DNA of 7,827 bases. Origin: DASRPD01 sp035646535. GTDB taxonomy: Bacteria > Actinomycetota > Acidimicrobiia > IMCC26256 > JANYLB01. Below are positions 5,551 to 7,827 of this stretch, piece after piece. The stretch's first letter is position 1; the number at the start of each line of letters is the position of its first letter. The position numbers and the translations under genes are program-made. The notes beneath the pieces were generated by a model, which saw only the letters and a list, made by a program, of their open reading frames with translations, was not told the origin of the DNA and ran no database searches. Where the stretch lies: contig DASRPD010000077.1 in the NCBI GenBank assembly GCA_035646535.1, forward strand, positions 1-7,827, read 5' to 3'.

Positions 5551-6669
5551 TTAGGCAATGATCCGCATCGGCTGGGGCGACCAGTAGGTCACACTGCGCC
5601 AGGCCCACTCGGCCGGACCGTAGCGGAACCGCTCCAACCACCACTTCGACCAGATCAGTTGGAGCGCCCAGACCGAGACGACGAACACGAAGATCCCGCT
5701 GCGGGTCAGACTGGTTGCGTCAAGGCTGGCCGGGATGAGAACCCCGAGGACGGTCTGGGAGAGATAGTTGGTCAGCGCCATCCGGCCCACGGCGCGGACC
5801 CGCTCGTGCATCACCGTCGGCCGGCTCTGGTTCCACACGATGATCAGCCTCACGTAGCCGAGCGCAACGGGGATCGTCCCCAGCGTGTTCGGCGCTTGGC
5901 TGCTCAGCGCGACGCCGGGCGAGAAGCCGTTCACGGCCACGAACCCCATCCCGAACGCGGCCAGGGGGAGGCCGAGACCGAGACCCCATGCCGCCATGCG
6001 TCGGTAGAACGCCGGCGGCCGGGAGCCGCTCAAAATGCCCATGCGGTACAGGCCCACGCCGATGAGCATCATCCCAAGAGACCGCGAGAAGAAGTCGATC
6101 AGCTCGAACAGCTCGACGCTGTCGCTGATCTCACCCTCCAGGAACCAGTAAGTCCCGAGCTCGGCACCAGCCGGACCGACATCGCCTTGGACGACGACGG
6201 CAGCGAGCGCGGACAACAGCACGAACCCGGTGCCGATGACGAACAACGTGCGCGGGCTGCACTTTCGTACCGCGAGGACCACCGGGGAACACAGCGCGTA
6301 GACCGTGAGCACGTCACCGTCCCAGAGCGCGGCGTGCAACAGACCGATACCCAGGAGCACGGTGTTTCTCCACAGGCTGAATAGCACCGGCCGACGTCCC
6401 TTCGCGCCGGCCCGTTCGGCAAACAACACGATTCCTGCGCCGAACAACATCGAGAAGAGGCCCATGAACTTCTGATCGACGAAGATCTCCCCGAACCCGC
6501 CGATCGCCCAATCGAGCCAGGTAACGCTCCCCTGAACATCGAGGTTGAAGTACGCGCCGGGTTCGAGTCCGTAGGAGACCGCGTTCATCACCAGGAGGCC
6601 GAGCACGGCGACGCCGCGGATGGCATCGAGGGTGGTGATGCGCTCCTCGCTGAGGGTGGGGGTGGTCAT
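5551..6669 (-). CDS. DUF418 / YeiB-like multi-pass membrane protein
   Basis: This 372-residue integral membrane protein is about the usual length for the family. The N-terminus carries the family signature RITTLDAIRGVAVLGLLVMN (10-29), then DQKFMGLFSMLFGAG (65-79), the Lys-Phe/LFG motif of DUF418 proteins. Eight or more hydrophobic segments follow. The C-terminal DUF418 block is clear: GRMALTNYLSQ (295-305) and FRYGPAEWAWR near 347-358. The family is related to acyltransferase-3-type membrane proteins and is thought to transport or modify envelope components, but no substrate is established. ATG 6669 is chosen because the conserved R-x-x-x-L-D-A-x-R-G motif begins ten residues in. The open frame upstream to 6960 runs antisense-like over the next gene and lacks family character. 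There is no strong ribosome site before 6669. It lies 77 bases after the stop of the small ORF at 6747, so it may or may not belong to that operon. Confidence 0.9.
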   Translation of the reverse strand: MTTPTLSEERITTLDAIRGVAVLGLLVMNAVSYGLEPGAYFNLDVQGSVTWLDWAIGGFGEIFVDQKFMGLFSMLFGAGIVLFAERAGAKGRRPVLFSLWRNTVLLGIGLLHAALWDGDVLTVYALCSPVVLAVRKCSPRTLFVIGTGFVLLSALAAVVVQGDVGPAGAELGTYWFLEGEISDSVELFELIDFFSRSLGMMLIGVGLYRMGILSGSRPPAFYRRMAAWGLGLGLPLAAFGMGFVAVNGFSPGVALSSQAPNTLGTIPVALGYVRLIIVWNQSRPTVMHERVRAVGRMALTNYLSQTVLGVLIPASLDATSLTRSGIFVFVVSVWALQLIWSKWWLERFRYGPAEWAWRSVTYWSPQPMRIIA

Positions 6670-6746
6670 CGCCGCCACGGTCTCGCGGCGCGTGCGCCGG
6701 CGGTGCAGCCTCGATCGCGTGAGGCCGCGCCAACGCCGGGCGTCGT

Positions 6747-6857
6747 CTAGCGCTGCAGGAGCTGCCGGCCGGAGTTCGCGCGGGTATCCAGGCGGCGCAG
6801 GGTGGCCGGCGCGTGCGCCACGCCATCGGCTCGAGATGCCGGGACCACGTCGCTCAT
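6747..6857 (-). CDS. 36-residue small ORF coupled to the FAH gene by an ATGA overlap
   Basis: ATG 6857 overlaps the TGA of the preceding FAH gene in an ATGA. GGAGG lies at 6864-6868, exactly 6 bases upstream, so the initiation signal is excellent. The frame runs 36 codons to a TAG at 6747-6749, and about 31 of the 36 codons end in G or C, as in the neighbouring real genes. The peptide begins MSDVVPASRADGVAHAPATL and ends RQLLQR. It has no membrane segment, signal or motif that I recognise. It may be a genuine small protein, or the start of a longer gene cut short by a frameshift or deletion. The 77 bases up to the DUF418 gene show no continuation that I recognise. The strong start argues that it is translated. 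Confidence 0.5.
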   Translation of the reverse strand: MSDVVPASRADGVAHAPATLRRLDTRANSGRQLLQR

Positions 6858-7702
6858 GACGCCCCTCCGACACAACGGTTGGTGAGTGTGCCAACGCCGG
6901 CGATCTCGGTGACGATCTCGTCCCCGTCCACCAGGAAGGTGCCCGATGTGACGCCGACACCGTCGGGCGTCCCCGTGAAGATGAGGTCGCCCGGCGCCAG
7001 GGTGAGCGCGGCCGAGAGGTACTCCACCAGGTACGGGACCGAGAAGATGAGCCGCGCCGTCGAGGACCGTTGCCGCTCTTCGCCGTTGACGCGACACGCC
7101 AGCGCGATGTCGTCAGGGTCGTCGAAGGAGTCGGGGCTGACCAGCACCGGACCTACTGGGCCGTAGGTGTCGCGTGACTTGCCGAGATCGAAGTGCGCGG
7201 GTGTCGCGGCGAACTGCAAGTTCCGGTCGGAGATGTCTTGGCCGCCGGTGATGCCGGCGACGTGCATCCACACATCCGCGGCGGCGATGTTCGCGCCTCC
7301 CGCGCCGATCACGACCACGACCTCCGCCTCGTAGTCGCCGAAGGCCGAGTTGAGCGCGATATCGGCGTCGGGCCCGACGATGCAGCTCGGGAACTTCGAG
7401 AAGATGACCGGCGCCGCGGGAGTCTCCATCCCCGACTCGGCCACGTGGGTGGCGTAGTTGAGGCCCACGGCGAACGAGTTGCGCGGTGACGGCACGGGCG
7501 AACCGAGCTCGGCGTCAGCCAGCGACCCGGTCGGCTCCCGATCCGCGAGGCCCGCGCTCAGGGCGTGCAACCGGTCGCACGCGGCGATGGCGGCCATGGG
7601 GTCAGGTCCGAGTGCACCGTTGCTCAGTGCGGCGAGGTCGTAGTAGCCGTCGCCGGCCACGAGGGCGGCGCGGCCGGCGACATTGGCGAGTCGGTAGGGC
7701 AT
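6854..7702 (-). CDS. Fumarylacetoacetase-family hydrolase/isomerase
   Basis: The 282 residues are the standard length for single-domain FAH-family enzymes, which act on beta-diketo or 2-oxo-dienoic acids: acylpyruvate hydrolysis, oxaloacetate decarboxylation, or isomerisation/decarboxylation in homoprotocatechuate-type pathways. Motifs are in family order: GLNYATHVAE (80-89, catalytic His86/Glu89 pair), KFPSCIVGPD (103-112), DYEAEVVVVIG (123-133) with metal ligands Glu125 and Glu127, then GQDISDRNLQF (154-164), where Asp156 is the third ligand. After these come GKSRDTYGPVGP, and near the C-terminus LAPGDLIFTGTPDGVG. All metal ligands are present, so a Mg2+ or Mn2+ enzyme is expected in the cytoplasm. 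The start ATG 7702 has GGAGGA at 7712-7717, 9 bases upstream, inside the end of the preceding gene. The exact substrate cannot be told; the likely setting is catabolism of aromatic or other ring acids. It is followed by an ATGA-coupled small ORF. Confidence 0.93.
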   Translation of the reverse strand: MPYRLANVAGRAALVAGDGYYDLAALSNGALGPDPMAAIAACDRLHALSAGLADREPTGSLADAELGSPVPSPRNSFAVGLNYATHVAESGMETPAAPVIFSKFPSCIVGPDADIALNSAFGDYEAEVVVVIGAGGANIAAADVWMHVAGITGGQDISDRNLQFAATPAHFDLGKSRDTYGPVGPVLVSPDSFDDPDDIALACRVNGEERQRSSTARLIFSVPYLVEYLSAALTLAPGDLIFTGTPDGVGVTSGTFLVDGDEIVTEIAGVGTLTNRCVGGAS

Positions 7703-7707
7703 GGGGG

Positions 7708-7827
7708 TCAGTCCTCCAGGGGACGGGCGACGGGAAGGAGCAGGTCGACGAGCGTGTCGGCATGGGCCGTCACCAGATCGGGATCGGTGGGCTCGATGCC
7801 GAGCAGCAATCGGGCCTCGGGTGCGTT
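7708..7827 (-). CDS. C-terminal end of an unidentified protein (partial), first visible gene of the FAH operon
   Basis: The minus-strand frame is open from the window edge to a TGA at 7708-7710, giving 39 residues: NAPEARLLLGIEPTDPDLVT, then AHADTLVDLLLPVARPLED. The segment is helical, with a Leu-rich amphipathic helix at the end. This would suit the last helix of a TetR-type regulator or of many enzymes, but it is too short to assign. The ribosome site of the FAH gene (GGAGGA, 7712-7717) lies within its last codons and its stop is 5 bases before the FAH ATG, so the two are co-transcribed and translationally coupled. Confidence 0.65.
   Translation of the reverse strand, partial: NAPEARLLLGIEPTDPDLVTAHADTLVDLLLPVARPLED

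Noticed and set aside
5462..5644. Minus-strand 60-codon frame crossing the end of the DUF418 gene
   Set aside because: Most of it is an alternate frame of the DUF418 gene. The last 27 residues look mildly protein-like but have no start or family match.
5659..6384. Plus-strand 241-codon frame opposite the DUF418 gene
   Set aside because: It is a His/Asp/Glu/Arg-rich antisense shadow of a hydrophobic membrane protein, with no domain.
6708..6725. GCCTC/GAGGC small hairpin after the small ORF
   Set aside because: A 5-bp stem with an 8-base loop and no T run is expected by chance at this GC content.
6670..6960. In-frame N-terminal extension of the DUF418 protein
   Set aside because: It is Arg/Pro-rich without family character and overlaps the FAH gene and the coupled small ORF. 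The DUF418 signature starts ten residues after ATG 6669.

Overview
The window is GC-rich with strong G/C bias at third codon positions. It is packed with genes typical of a soil, freshwater or marine actinobacterium: a Baeyer-Villiger monooxygenase, a fumarylacetoacetase-family enzyme, DUF418 and a DEAD-box helicase. The style fits a Mycobacteriales- or Acidimicrobiia-like genome, but this rests on composition and gene content only, so the phylum is a moderate inference and anything finer is a guess. No tRNA, rRNA, CRISPR array or insertion sequence was seen.

Layout. At 1-2218 on the plus strand lie the 3' end of a probable alpha/beta hydrolase and a complete long-form Baeyer-Villiger monooxygenase of the 4-hydroxyacetophenone monooxygenase type. 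Together they suggest a ketone-to-ester-to-alcohol-plus-acid route. A perfect 11-bp stem-loop at 2225-2263 separates them from a convergent minus-strand block. That block has a secreted or lipoprotein alpha/beta hydrolase (2284-3222), whose catalytic acid appears to be missing, and a DEAD-box RNA helicase of the RhlE type (3302-4507) with a GTG start and a good Shine-Dalgarno. Two small hairpins sit between these two genes.

At 4508-4977 there is a 470-base stretch without an intact gene. It holds a short 3' coding remnant (4715-4822) and ends in a promoter/operator with a bulged 12-bp inverted repeat. This abuts a compact two-gene plus-strand module (4978-5477): a 72-residue toxin-like protein with a BrnT-like motif order, then a 91-residue helix-turn-helix partner. 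The module closes with an 8-bp inverted repeat over the second stop codon. It is the best candidate here for a poorly described system, probably a toxin-antitoxin or autoregulated pair with a leaderless first gene.

From 5551 to the end everything is on the minus strand. Read in the direction of transcription, it is the 3' end of an unidentified gene (7708-7827), a fumarylacetoacetase-family hydrolase/isomerase (6854-7702), an ATGA-coupled 36-codon small ORF (6747-6857) and a DUF418/YeiB-like membrane protein (5551-6669). The first three are translationally coupled and form one operon. The FAH-fold enzyme fits breakdown of dioxo or hydroxy-dienoic acids from aromatic catabolism, which would suit the oxygenase at the other end of the window, though nothing shows that the two blocks are co-regulated.
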